From contig CACELO010000001.1 of assembly GCA_902560445.1 (NCBI GenBank), positions 62,001-126,000 of the forward strand: DNA of 64,000 nt, in the 5' to 3' direction. The position numbers and the translations under genes were made by a program. Shown here piece after piece: positions 43,024 to 51,854 of this stretch (position 1 is its first letter; every line of letters starts with the position of its first letter). The notes under the pieces are model-generated. The model worked only from the letters and a program-made list of their open reading frames with translations, had not been told where the DNA came from and searched no databases. The DNA comes from an uncultured Candidatus Poseidoniales archaeon (GTDB lineage: Archaea; Thermoplasmatota; Poseidoniia; Poseidoniales; Thalassarchaeaceae).

Positions 43024-43438
43024 TCGACTGTTTTCTGTAGAAGTCGCAGTTCCCGACGCAAAGACATACCTGCGTTTACGAGAGAAGGCAGGAATGAGGC
43101 CAAGAACGATTAGTGGAGCCACCAAAGGACTTGGCTCTGAATTGTTCTCAGTTCTACTCCGACATAACGATTCGAGTCAGATTGTCGGAATGGGTAGAGT
43201 TGTAGGAGATGGGGGAACTGTGTTTCATATCTGTGATATGGCGGTTGAGCAGGAATGGCAGGGCAAAGGAGGTGGATCTATGATTATGGATTCACTAATG
43301 GATTACATCACCGCTGAAGCATCTGGATATTCTTACATCAATCTCATGGCTGATGTGGGTGGGTTTTACGAAAGATGGGGTTTCAAACCTACGTCACCCA
43401 ATTCGAGAGGAATGTATCTGAGACTTTCAGATTCATAA
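42920..43438 (+). CDS. GNAT-family N-acetyltransferase, start uncertain
   Basis: The conserved part runs from about 43035 to the end, with SRP-independent GNAT motifs: IVGMGRVVGDGGTVFHICDMAV, EWQGKGGGSMIMDSLMDYI for acetyl-CoA binding, and GGFYERWGFKPTSPNSRGMYLRL. The only ATG/GTG/TTG that includes the family N-terminus (VAVPDAKTYLRLREKAGM) is the GTG at 42920, which lies 104 bases inside the SRP19 gene in another frame. An ATG at 43093 would cut into the domain. A CTG at 43033, just after the SRP19 stop, is a possible non-standard start. The substrate is unknown. Confidence 0.75.
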   Translation: MQQKDLLRAIVNSEHRENRSRKRAVRERRNSAGSDRLFSVEVAVPDAKTYLRLREKAGMRPRTISGATKGLGSELFSVLLRHNDSSQIVGMGRVVGDGGTVFHICDMAVEQEWQGKGGGSMIMDSLMDYITAEASGYSYINLMADVGGFYERWGFKPTSPNSRGMYLRLSDS

Positions 43439-43451
43439 TTATCAGAATGTG

Positions 43452-43482
43452 CCCGAGTGGCCGGTATTACCGACCACTCGGG
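43452..43482. terminator. Long hairpin between convergent GNAT and rhodopsin genes
   Basis: CCCGAGTGG (43452-43460) pairs with CCACTCGGG (43474-43482). Inside, after a C/A mismatch, CGGT-ATT-ACCG adds four more pairs with a triloop. It sits in an 83-base gap where both genes end and could stop or stabilise either transcript. Confidence 0.6.
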
Positions 43483-43521
43483 TTACGTATTTCCGTTACT
43501 TTGCTAATCTGCTGTTAACGA

Positions 43522-44325
43522 TTACTCGTCATGCTTTGCAGCGTACCAGATCATCATACCGAATGCGGTCTTGTTGACCAAGTCAGCAACGTTGTACAGG
43601 ATGTTCATGTCATTGACGCTGAAGCCGTCTATCATGTCGTTACCCATCATGTATCCTAGAGGGTAAATTGCCCATCCTACTGTTACAATCCACTTCATTG
43701 CATTGAATCCATATTGGACACCTGGGCTTCCGCTCTTTGCAGCTTCACCGACTTCTCCTTGCCATAGTTCGTAGAGAATCCATGCCCATCCGAGCATTCC
43801 GATTCCCCACCAAACTTCTGCTGACAGGTCTAGAGTACCGTCCATAGCTCCGGATTCACCGAAGTATCCGGCAACCAACATTACAATTGATGCTCCAAGT
43901 AGTCTCTGGAACATAAGTGCAGTACCTACTCCGATTGCCGCTAGAATTAGGTAGAATTCTACGACTTGTAGTGGTACCGTGATTAACCAATCAATGTACC
44001 TGAGTGCCATCGGGCTATCACCAGTGATTACCCAATGTTCGCGCATGTAGGTGTAATGGTACCATGCAACACCAGTTACTAATGCAGCAACTGTCATCGA
44101 TGTCTTCCACTTCTCAGGGACATTATTTCTTTCGACCAAAAAGAACACAGTTGATGCAAGCATCATGGCTGTTGCTAGCCAAAAGGTGACTGCAACATAA
44201 TCTGTGGTCTCAATAACCGTTGTTTCCGCAGCTACACTTGGAAGGAACATTACAGCAAGTGCTATGCTCGAACCAATGGCTACCCTTCTCGTTCTTGTGT
44301 TAGGCTTGGAATTATGTGACTCCAT
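43522..44325 (-). CDS. Proteorhodopsin, blue-tuned light-driven proton pump
   Basis: The 267-residue seven-helix protein has an N-terminal signal-like segment. Helix C reads RYIDWLITVPLQVVEFYLIL. Asp112 is the proton acceptor (D97 of the reference protein), Thr116 keeps the pump motif, Glu123 is the donor (E108), and Gln120 sits at the tuning position 105, where Gln gives blue and Leu green absorption. His90 fits the acceptor partner H75. Lys252 in DLVNKTAFG binds retinal and Asp248 is the second counterion. Known homologues pump protons out to support ATP synthesis. No retinal-synthesis gene is in the window. Confidence 0.97.
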   Translation of the reverse strand: MESHNSKPNTRTRRVAIGSSIALAVMFLPSVAAETTVIETTDYVAVTFWLATAMMLASTVFFLVERNNVPEKWKTSMTVAALVTGVAWYHYTYMREHWVITGDSPMALRYIDWLITVPLQVVEFYLILAAIGVGTALMFQRLLGASIVMLVAGYFGESGAMDGTLDLSAEVWWGIGMLGWAWILYELWQGEVGEAAKSGSPGVQYGFNAMKWIVTVGWAIYPLGYMMGNDMIDGFSVNDMNILYNVADLVNKTAFGMMIWYAAKHDE

Positions 44326-44348
44326 GAACTATCCGCGAACAGAAGTTG

Positions 44349-44357
44349 CATATAAAG
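44349..44357 (-). promoter_or_regulatory. TATA box of the proteorhodopsin gene
   Basis: CTTTATATG on the minus strand is centred 28 bases before the rhodopsin start codon, implying a leaderless or near-leaderless mRNA. Confidence 0.6.
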
Positions 44358-44441
44358 GGGTGTTACCTCTCCGCTTAATTTTCAAAATTATGGGTATTTT
44401 TTTCCCTGAAACGAATTGTTGTATTTTCAATAGATTACAGC

Positions 44442-44450
44442 GATATATAT
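44442..44450 (+). promoter_or_regulatory. TATA box of the FAS1-cupredoxin gene
   Basis: GATATATAT is centred 28 bases before the ATG at 44474. The ATG at 44456 is only about ten bases away, too close to lie downstream of the transcription start, so this box argues for 44474. Confidence 0.55.
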
Positions 44451-44473
44451 GCTCGATGAATCGCCACGACGCC

Positions 44474-46414
44474 ATGAATGCTAGACCAGTACTCGCCGCT
44501 TTGCTAATGACCGCCATGTTGTTTTCCTCTCCCACAGCTGTCGCAGACCAGCGAACAGCCGAGGAAGATATTCCGTCGAATGCCGCCGGAACTGGAATCC
44601 ACGACTCCTTAGTCGCAGCTCTCGAACGAGCAGATCTGGTCACAACACTCTCTGGAGACGGACCCTTCACAGTGTTCGCCCCAACCGATGATGCGTTCGT
44701 CGCTGCTGGTATCGATTTGGAATCCTTCAACACTGACGATGAAATTGCGATACTGGTTGACATATTGACGTACCACGTACTCGCAGGAGCCGTCAACTCG
44801 TCACAGGTCAGTGATGGAATGACAGCAACAATGATCAATGGTGATGACGTAACTTTTTCCGTAACTGACGGTACTGTTATGATAGGTGACGCCACAGTCA
44901 CCACAGCAGATGTAATGGCGTCCAATGGAATAATCCATGTCATCGATATGGTACTCATGCCCCCATCTGATTCGGTAGATATCCCCACCGTTGCCCAAGG
45001 AACAGGAATCCATGATTCCTTGGTAGCCGCAGTAGTTCAAGCGGAATTGTTGACTACTCTCCAGGGAGAAGGGCCCTTCACGGTCTTTGCACCTACTGAT
45101 GATGCATTTACAGCCGCTGGAATCGACTTGGACGCTCTGGATACTGATGAAGGAAAGGCTACCCTAACTGACATTCTACTCTATCACGTAGTATCAGGCT
45201 CAGTCGCCTCATCCGCATTAGTTGATGGAATGATTGCAACTGCAGTGAACGGAGACGATCTGACATTCATAGTCGGTGAAGGAGTAATGGTAAACGACGC
45301 AAATGTCATACAAGCAGATGTCCAAGCAAGTAACGGAATAATCCATGTCATTGACAAGGTTCTAATGCCTCCAGTACCGATAACAGAGGCTGATGGTGAC
45401 ATATGCTACAACATGTATACTCACACGATTGAGGCTGGCGCATCCTTCGATGAGTGCATGGCGTACGCCTACTACGAAAACTACGAGATGAATGGTCAGA
45501 CATTCACCGGTTGTTATAATCTAGTAACTCACACCTTCACTATGGTAAGTCAAGCAGAATGTGAGGCTTACATGTGGACTCCAGCAGTACATATTGTCAT
45601 GACCGCCCAAGCTACAACAATCCATAATTCGTTAGTAGCCGCACTAGCTCAAGCAGAACTTGCGTCAACTCTACAGGGTGATGGCCCATTCACGGTTTTC
45701 GCACCGACAGACGATGCATTTGCCGAGGCAGGAATCAATCTAACAGCTCTCGATAACGAAGAGGGTAAGGCTTTGCTAACTGATATTTTGCTGTATCACG
45801 TAGTAACTGGTGCAGTTCCATCCTCCGCAGTAACCGATGGTATGGTAGCCCCAGCAGTAAATGGCGACGACTTGACTTTCTCTGTAGGTGAAGGTGTAAT
45901 GGTCAACGATGCAAATGTCATTTTGGCTGACGTTCCAGCATCAAACGGCGTTATCCACGTCATTGACAAGGTCCTGATGCCTCCTGCTGATGTAGTTGAT
46001 ACATCCGAGTGTGACGAGATAATCGGAATAGACGATACAGGCTTGGCATATGATAAGCCATACGTGGAAGTCGATGTAGGAGCAACCGTATGTTGGATTT
46101 GGAACGACGAATCCATGGCCCACAATGTAGCACAGATTGCTAAGGAAGGCGATACTACTCGTTACATGAGTGGTGTATACAGTGGTGAATCAATGACAAC
46201 TGTCGATTACAGATATACCTTCGACATCGATCAAACATTCAACTACATCTGTGAGCCACACGCTACCTCAGGAATGGCTGGACAGATTGTGGTTGGCGAA
46301 GGTTCCATAGTAGAGCCAGAAGAGGAGTCAAACAACACTCCTGGATTCTCTGCTGGGATCGCTGCATTGGCAGTCATCGGTGCATTGATGATAGCCGGCC
46401 GCAGACTACGCTGA
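44474..46414 (+). CDS. Surface protein with three fasciclin domains, a type I copper domain and a C-terminal anchor
   Basis: The signal peptide (MNARPVLAALLMTAMLFSS, then PTAVA) is followed by three FAS1 domains (about nt 44589-44965, 45000-45375, 45603-45990), each with GPFTVFAPTDDAF and VIHVIDKVLMPP. A Cys-rich insert lies between the second and third. A cupredoxin domain (nt 46005-46305) has a His in MAHNV and Cys, His and Met in CEPHATSGM, the blue-copper ligand set. The tail (PGFSAGIAALAVIGALMIAGRRLR) looks like a sorting signal. FAS1 domains mediate adhesion; the copper domain suggests outer-surface electron transfer, an inference. The frame opens far upstream at 44204, but the TATA box and signal peptide support 44474. 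Confidence 0.9.
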   Translation: MNARPVLAALLMTAMLFSSPTAVADQRTAEEDIPSNAAGTGIHDSLVAALERADLVTTLSGDGPFTVFAPTDDAFVAAGIDLESFNTDDEIAILVDILTYHVLAGAVNSSQVSDGMTATMINGDDVTFSVTDGTVMIGDATVTTADVMASNGIIHVIDMVLMPPSDSVDIPTVAQGTGIHDSLVAAVVQAELLTTLQGEGPFTVFAPTDDAFTAAGIDLDALDTDEGKATLTDILLYHVVSGSVASSALVDGMIATAVNGDDLTFIVGEGVMVNDANVIQADVQASNGIIHVIDKVLMPPVPITEADGDICYNMYTHTIEAGASFDECMAYAYYENYEMNGQTFTGCYNLVTHTFTMVSQAECEAYMWTPAVHIVMTAQATTIHNSLVAALAQAELASTLQGDGPFTVFAPTDDAFAEAGINLTALDNEEGKALLTDILLYHVVTGAVPSSAVTDGMVAPAVNGDDLTFSVGEGVMVNDANVILADVPASNGVIHVIDKVLMPPADVVDTSECDEIIGIDDTGLAYDKPYVEVDVGATVCWIWNDESMAHNVAQIAKEGDTTRYMSGVYSGESMTTVDYRYTFDIDQTFNYICEPHATSGMAGQIVVGEGSIVEPEEESNNTPGFSAGIAALAVIGALMIAGRRLR

Positions 46415-46446
46415 ATTTGATGTGAAAATATCAGGACTACGTAACC

Positions 46447-48066
46447 ATGGGATTGGGCAGTTCCGTATTCATCTCGAAACTTCGAGATGATACGGCTGTT
46501 CAACCCAAACGATGGTTGTATCTTCTTTACGATCAATTAAATCTTGAATTAAATCCCTGGAAAAAAGAGCCTCCTAAATCAACGGGGATAATACTCATAG
46601 AATCTCTGGCAAAGGGGAAATCTAGACCCTATCATAAACAAAAACTAGGACTAATTCTAGCCAATATGAGATCCTTTGCACTTGAGACTCAAGAAAAAGG
46701 GCACCCAGTTCGCTATATCACTACAAAATCCACTTATTCAGAGGCATTAGAAAAATTGGAAATCCCCCTGATTCATTGTGTTAATCCAGCAGAACTAAGC
46801 ACGCGAAAAGAATTGGAGCCATTATTAGTTTCTGGAAGATTACAACAACATCCCCACACAGGTTGGTTAACTCCTAAAGAATGGTTCATTCAAGAACTGG
46901 GATTGAACCCCCCATTTAGGATGGATAAATTCTACAGAAAGTTTAGGAAAGAAACTGGCATACTGATGGATGGAAAGGCCCCAATTGGTGGAAAATACAG
47001 TTTCGATTCCGAAAATAGAATGCCTTGGAAAGGAGTGCCCATAGCACCAGAAGAACAAAACTTCGAACTTTTAGATACTGATTCAGAAGTTGAAGATTTA
47101 GTCAATGAAATATTCTATGATCACCCAGGCGAAATAGACCTAAGAAAGATTCCAACGAATCATGAACAAGCCTCGCAATCATTGATTTTTGCATTGCAAC
47201 ATCTACCTAATTTCGGACCTTTCGAAGATGCTATGTCCTCCAATAGCAAGGGTCTCTTTCACAGTAGATTAGCGGCATTAATCAACATCCACAGGATTAT
47301 GCCCAAGAAATTGATGCAATCGGTGTTGTCAGCATCAGCCCCAATGAATAGTATAGAAGGATTTGTACGACAACTGATTTGGAGAGAGTATGTCAAACAT
47401 ATCCATGATATCACAGATGGTTTCAGATCGATTACAGTGAATAAAACTATGACTGCAAGAAGGGATGCGATGTGGTACAAGGAATCAGACATGCAAATTT
47501 CAACTGATTCCGGGCCACATCCCAATCATCTAAATCAGGTAAACAATTTACCTATGGCTTATTGGAATGGAGATTCGGGTTTACACTGTTTAGATACAGT
47601 AGTCAATTCGGTGCTAGAAGATGGTTGGACACATCATATTCCTAGGCTGATGGTTCTAGGTAATATTGCCTCTTTGTTGGACATTAACCCACGTCAACTA
47701 ACCGATTGGTTTCATGCCGCATTCATTGATGCTTACGATTGGGTTGTTGAACCTAATGTGTTAGGAATGGGTACTTTCGCACTAGGAGAATCAATGATGA
47801 CTAAGCCCTATGTCTCCGGAGCAGCCTATATCAATAGGATGAGTGATTATTGTGAGCAGTGCCAATTCAATCCAAAAAAGGATTGCCCAATTACAAACCT
47901 ATACTGGGATTTCATTTCTAGGCACTCAAACGCCTTCAGAAGTAACCACAGGATGTCGATGCCATTACGTAACTCAGAGAGACGTGACGTCACGAAAAAA
48001 GACGAAGATGCAAAAGTGTTTCGAGATTGGTCTAGACGCTTGGGGTCCAACCAAAAGTGTCCCTAG
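46447..48066 (+). CDS. Iron-sulfur photolyase/cryptochrome (prokaryotic (6-4) photolyase, PhrB/CryB type)
   Basis: The 539-residue protein follows the FeS-BCP family: an N-terminal alpha-beta domain (KRWLYLLYDQLNLEL) and a helical FAD domain (VRQLIWREYVKHIHD; HHIPRLMVLGNIASLLDINPRQLTDWF; YDWVVEPNVLGMGTF). Cysteines for the 4Fe-4S cluster are the Cys in LHCLDTVV, YCEQC and the Cys in KKDCPITNLYWDF. Known members repair (6-4) photoproducts with light or act as photoreceptors. It begins 32 bases after the FAS1-cupredoxin gene and its 3' end overlaps the convergent aminotransferase by 35 bases. Confidence 0.92.
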   Translation: MGLGSSVFISKLRDDTAVQPKRWLYLLYDQLNLELNPWKKEPPKSTGIILIESLAKGKSRPYHKQKLGLILANMRSFALETQEKGHPVRYITTKSTYSEALEKLEIPLIHCVNPAELSTRKELEPLLVSGRLQQHPHTGWLTPKEWFIQELGLNPPFRMDKFYRKFRKETGILMDGKAPIGGKYSFDSENRMPWKGVPIAPEEQNFELLDTDSEVEDLVNEIFYDHPGEIDLRKIPTNHEQASQSLIFALQHLPNFGPFEDAMSSNSKGLFHSRLAALINIHRIMPKKLMQSVLSASAPMNSIEGFVRQLIWREYVKHIHDITDGFRSITVNKTMTARRDAMWYKESDMQISTDSGPHPNHLNQVNNLPMAYWNGDSGLHCLDTVVNSVLEDGWTHHIPRLMVLGNIASLLDINPRQLTDWFHAAFIDAYDWVVEPNVLGMGTFALGESMMTKPYVSGAAYINRMSDYCEQCQFNPKKDCPITNLYWDFISRHSNAFRSNHRMSMPLRNSERRDVTKKDEDAKVFRDWSRRLGSNQKCP

Positions 48067-49069
48067 TCCGCCCTTCTTGAATTGCTGTTAGAGCATCATA
48101 GAGTTGCTCGGTGATGGCACCTACTTCTCCATCACAATAATTCGCGATATTACCGCCATGTTCAATTGAACCAATCGGAGAAATTACAGCAGCTGTACCA
48201 GCACAAAATGCTTCATCAGCATCCATTGCAAAATCGATGTCTACCTTAGTCTCGAGAACTTGGTAACCTAGACTTCGAGCCAATTCGATAATCGAAAGTC
48301 GAGTAATTCCTGGAAGGATAGTTCCGGTTAACTCAGGAGTATAGAGGACTTTATCCTTGATACAAAAGAAGTTGGCTGCACCAACTTCTTCGACATAGCG
48401 ATGATTGACAGCATCAAGATAGATAATCTCAGCATACCCGTCAGCTTTTGCGTTCTTTGAAGGCATCATTCCCGGCGCATAGTTTCCAATTGCCTTTACG
48501 CCACCAGAGCCACCCGGTGCGGCTCTATGGAATTCATCTGAGACCTTGAGTGAAATCGGATTCAATCCTCCTTTGAAGTAGGGTCCAACTGGAACCACGT
48601 ACACCAAGAATGTGTATTCGGGTGCAGGAGCTACTCCAAGGATTGAGCCATTTCCAAAGACTAGAGGCCTGATGTATAATTCCCCTCGGCCAGTAGGTGG
48701 TAGCCATCTTAGATTCTCCTGAACAACGAGGTGAACTGCATCGAGGAACATTTCTTCTGGCACAACTGGCATACCTAGTCGCTTACAGCCATCTTGAGCG
48801 CGCCTTGCATTCAATTCCGGACGGAATAGTAGAACTCTACCGTCTTCGGCTCTTCTAGCCTTCATTCCTTCGAATAATCCCTGTCCATAGTTGATTACTC
48901 CAGCAGCGGGTGATATCGAGAGATATTGAAAATCTTGCATAACCCCAGGCTCCCATTCCTCTCCTTGTTTGCAAGTTGCAATATACATCCTGTCGGTTTC
49001 AGTGAAACTGAAAGTGAGGCTATCCCAATCAATGGAAGGTTCGCCATCTGACTCGGTCTCCTCCATCAT
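48032..49069 (-). CDS. ilvE: Branched-chain amino acid aminotransferase
   Basis: About 345 residues of PLP class IV type, closest in pattern to the longer BCAT (eukaryotic/bacterial type II) form: GVINYGQGLFEGMKARR, LYIRPLVFGNG, GGVKAIGNYAPGM (PLP lysine), VEEVGAANFF and ITRLSIIELARSLGY. It interconverts valine, leucine and isoleucine with their keto acids. The frame opens at a TTG at 49114; the ATGs at 49069/49066 are preferred. It converges on and overlaps the photolyase gene and diverges from DNA polymerase. Confidence 0.93.
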   Translation of the reverse strand: MMEETESDGEPSIDWDSLTFSFTETDRMYIATCKQGEEWEPGVMQDFQYLSISPAAGVINYGQGLFEGMKARRAEDGRVLLFRPELNARRAQDGCKRLGMPVVPEEMFLDAVHLVVQENLRWLPPTGRGELYIRPLVFGNGSILGVAPAPEYTFLVYVVPVGPYFKGGLNPISLKVSDEFHRAAPGGSGGVKAIGNYAPGMMPSKNAKADGYAEIIYLDAVNHRYVEEVGAANFFCIKDKVLYTPELTGTILPGITRLSIIELARSLGYQVLETKVDIDFAMDADEAFCAGTAAVISPIGSIEHGGNIANYCDGEVGAITEQLYDALTAIQEGRTRDTFGWTPSV

Positions 49070-49202
49070 TGGCGCACCATCTGATATACAGGGGGACGAC
49101 TCGGCTTTCAACAATTTCTAATAAATCATCTCAAACTGCGGTTCCAGGCCCTCACACAAGGGTTGATTGCTGACTCTATTTCCCTCTGAGCAGGGTATCG
49201 TA

Positions 49203-51833
49203 ATGCGATGGGGTGGAGAGGTTTGTATCGTCTCCGGAGATAATCGCGCCTGGGGTACATCGAATAATCCGAAAACCGTAATTGAACTATGGTGTCGTTC
49301 TCGTGAAGGACACTCAGTAGTATTACTTGTGAACGGTCTTTCGCCATATCTTGAAATTTCAGACAGTCAAACAATAGGAGATCAAGAACCAACAAAATCA
49401 CTTGAAGTGGTTTCCCAAATGTCTGAAGTTACTGAACCACCAACTTCTGTGGGAAAGAAACTATCCCAAGATGGAGAGTGGAGGAATCATTACAAAGTGG
49501 TGGTTAGAGATACAAGATTTGTTAGAAACCTCAGAAATAGATTGATTGAAAATGGATGGACAGTAACCAGCGCAGATATTTTATTCGTTCATAGATTATT
49601 GTTAGATTATGATTTAGGTCCCCATATTGCAACTAATGGCGAAGTGTTGTGGGCGGGTCCACGCGCACCTTCTGAATTTGCAAACAAGTTTGAGGGTAAA
49701 CGAGTCGAGGCAGCAGAGAATATTCGTGACATAGGTGGCTCAGGGCTCTACCCTTGTGATATGGTAATCTCCTGTAATGTAGCAGATTTATCACCGACTA
49801 ATCCATTTCCAACCCCATTCGTAACCCTTTCATTAGATCTTGAGACTAGCGTTCGTCACAATACCATACTCTGCGCTGCGGTAGTAGTAGCCAGAGGTGA
49901 GCAACGTACAGAGTATGAGTTCCGTGGTTCTGAAAAAGATATTCTGGAAGGAATGACCAGACTAGTTAGAGATGAAGATCCAGATTTCATTACTGGCTAT
50001 AATATTGATAATTTCGATCTACCCAGAGTCATTGAACGCGCAGAGGAAAACGCAGGTCGCTCAAAATTCGAACAGGCTGCATTGTGCGGCTGGGGCAGAG
50101 TACCTGCGATTGAGAGTGAAGCGAAGAGGCTCAGCCCAAATCGAGCTATCAATCGAGTTTGGCGGCTAACTGGTAGAATACCAATGGATGCTTGGTGGCA
50201 GGTTCGACAAACCCTCCGTCCTGAAAGAGAATCTCTTCGCTTTGTTGCAAACATGCTGTGGCCGGAGGCAGAAGATAAACAGAAACTCGATATTGATGCA
50301 AGCCAAATGGACGAAGAATGGGCTGCTAGACCCGATGAAGTCATGGAATATTGTGTCAGAGATACTCATCTTCCTCTCGATATACTCGGTCACTTACAAT
50401 CTGTAAAGCGTAAAGAAGCCCTAGCAGCGGTCGCAAAAACTACCGTTGAGACCGCCGCAGCCGGCACGACCAGTCAATGGATAGACTCGCTTGTTATTCG
50501 CTTAGCAGACAGTAAAAATGTCGCAGTTCCAATGACTCAATCCGGTCCACGTCGCCGCGACCAAATCGCGGGAGGCTATGTCCACGAAGTCGAGCCAGGA
50601 CTCAAACCATGGGTGGCTGTACTCGATTTCAAATCGATGTATCCATCAATCATGATTTCCCAGAATATCTGCTCAACAACTCTGGTCAGAGATGGGAGCA
50701 AGGAAAAAACTCACAATGTATCTCCCGAAAAAACAGCACGATACGTTTCTTTTGACGAACGTAAAGGCCTAGTTCCTCGTTTGTTGAGCGAATTGATGGA
50801 ACAGCGTGATTATCATAAATCCGAGTTGAAAAAGGCCCGTGAAACCGGTGATGAAGAAGTGGCTTTTCTTCATGACCAATTACAATATGCGGTAAAGATT
50901 CTAATGAATTCATTCTACGGAGTATTTGCGTCCTCTTTCTATCGTTTCACCCATCCACTTTTGGGAGCGAGTATTACTGAATGGGCTCGACACAATATTC
51001 GCACGATAATCGAAAATGTCGAGAGTGATGAACACGATGTTGTATATTCTGACACAGACTCAATTTTTGTCAAGGCACCAGTTGAGCCTGATTCACCAAT
51101 TAATCGTCCACCAGAGAATTCCTTGGCGCTTGAACATTGGAAAAATGCTAGAAAAGAGACTCTAGATTTTGGTAATTCACTGGCTGATAGATTTACCAAA
51201 GAAGGTGCTGAATTAGAATTTGAGACCGCCCTCTCAGCCTTCTTCTCTCATGGTGCAAAAAAGCGCTATGTCGGTCGAGTAGTTTGGCCTCGCGAAGAGA
51301 TGTTGATTCGAGGCTATGAGGTCCGTCGTACGGATTCATTCCGCCTACTAACCAGCACCATGACCGAGATGTTTGAATTGATTCTATCTAATGAAGAATC
51401 ATCTGCGGTAGAGTTGTCCAAATCAGTGATCGATGACATAAGGAATAGGCGCGTAGAAGCCAGCGACTTGGTAATTTCTCGTTCTTGCAAAGGTAATCTA
51501 AGGAAAGATGGAACCGTAGATTTTCAGAAGGTCTACAAGAATCCAGATTCTCTACCTTACGTGCGCGCGGCCAAACAAAGAATCGCCGCAGGATTGGGCT
51601 TCACACCTGGAATGAAAGTAGGTTGGATTGTTACTAATGGCAAAACCTCTCCAATGACAGTTCAAGCTTGGATGGTTGACGAATTGGAAGTAGAGCCACC
51701 AGAGTATGATCCAGAGTTCTACGCTAAGCGTTTGGCTACTGCGTTAGGCAGGGTAACAGAGGCCTTTGGTTGGAACAACAAGAAATTACTAGAACATGAC
51801 CCTAAACAGCAAACTCTCGAGGGTTTCTGGTGA
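49203..51833 (+). CDS. polB: DNA polymerase, family B
   Basis: About 876 residues. The 3'-5' exonuclease motifs are LDLETS (about 211), YNIDNFDLP and YCVRDTHLP. The polymerase motifs are DFKSMYPSIM (about 475), KILMNSFYGV (about 565) and YSDTDSIFV (about 614), all with intact catalytic aspartates. No intein interrupts them. The C-terminus reads KQQTLEGFW, a PCNA-interaction motif. The frame opens at a TTG at 49167; the ATG at 49203 follows a TATA-like CTCTATTT by about 26 bases and is preferred. It is one of the two replicative polymerases expected in euryarchaea. Confidence 0.95.
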   Translation: MRWGGEVCIVSGDNRAWGTSNNPKTVIELWCRSREGHSVVLLVNGLSPYLEISDSQTIGDQEPTKSLEVVSQMSEVTEPPTSVGKKLSQDGEWRNHYKVVVRDTRFVRNLRNRLIENGWTVTSADILFVHRLLLDYDLGPHIATNGEVLWAGPRAPSEFANKFEGKRVEAAENIRDIGGSGLYPCDMVISCNVADLSPTNPFPTPFVTLSLDLETSVRHNTILCAAVVVARGEQRTEYEFRGSEKDILEGMTRLVRDEDPDFITGYNIDNFDLPRVIERAEENAGRSKFEQAALCGWGRVPAIESEAKRLSPNRAINRVWRLTGRIPMDAWWQVRQTLRPERESLRFVANMLWPEAEDKQKLDIDASQMDEEWAARPDEVMEYCVRDTHLPLDILGHLQSVKRKEALAAVAKTTVETAAAGTTSQWIDSLVIRLADSKNVAVPMTQSGPRRRDQIAGGYVHEVEPGLKPWVAVLDFKSMYPSIMISQNICSTTLVRDGSKEKTHNVSPEKTARYVSFDERKGLVPRLLSELMEQRDYHKSELKKARETGDEEVAFLHDQLQYAVKILMNSFYGVFASSFYRFTHPLLGASITEWARHNIRTIIENVESDEHDVVYSDTDSIFVKAPVEPDSPINRPPENSLALEHWKNARKETLDFGNSLADRFTKEGAELEFETALSAFFSHGAKKRYVGRVVWPREEMLIRGYEVRRTDSFRLLTSTMTEMFELILSNEESSAVELSKSVIDDIRNRRVEASDLVISRSCKGNLRKDGTVDFQKVYKNPDSLPYVRAAKQRIAAGLGFTPGMKVGWIVTNGKTSPMTVQAWMVDELEVEPPEYDPEFYAKRLATALGRVTEAFGWNNKKLLEHDPKQQTLEGFW

Positions 51834-51854
51834 TTACGGGAATCCGTAGGGTTG

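Noticed and set aside
43452..43482. A tRNA or tRNA fragment (contains GCCCGAGTGG as in tRNA D arms)
   Set aside because: There is no acceptor, anticodon or T arm around it; the bases form one simple hairpin.
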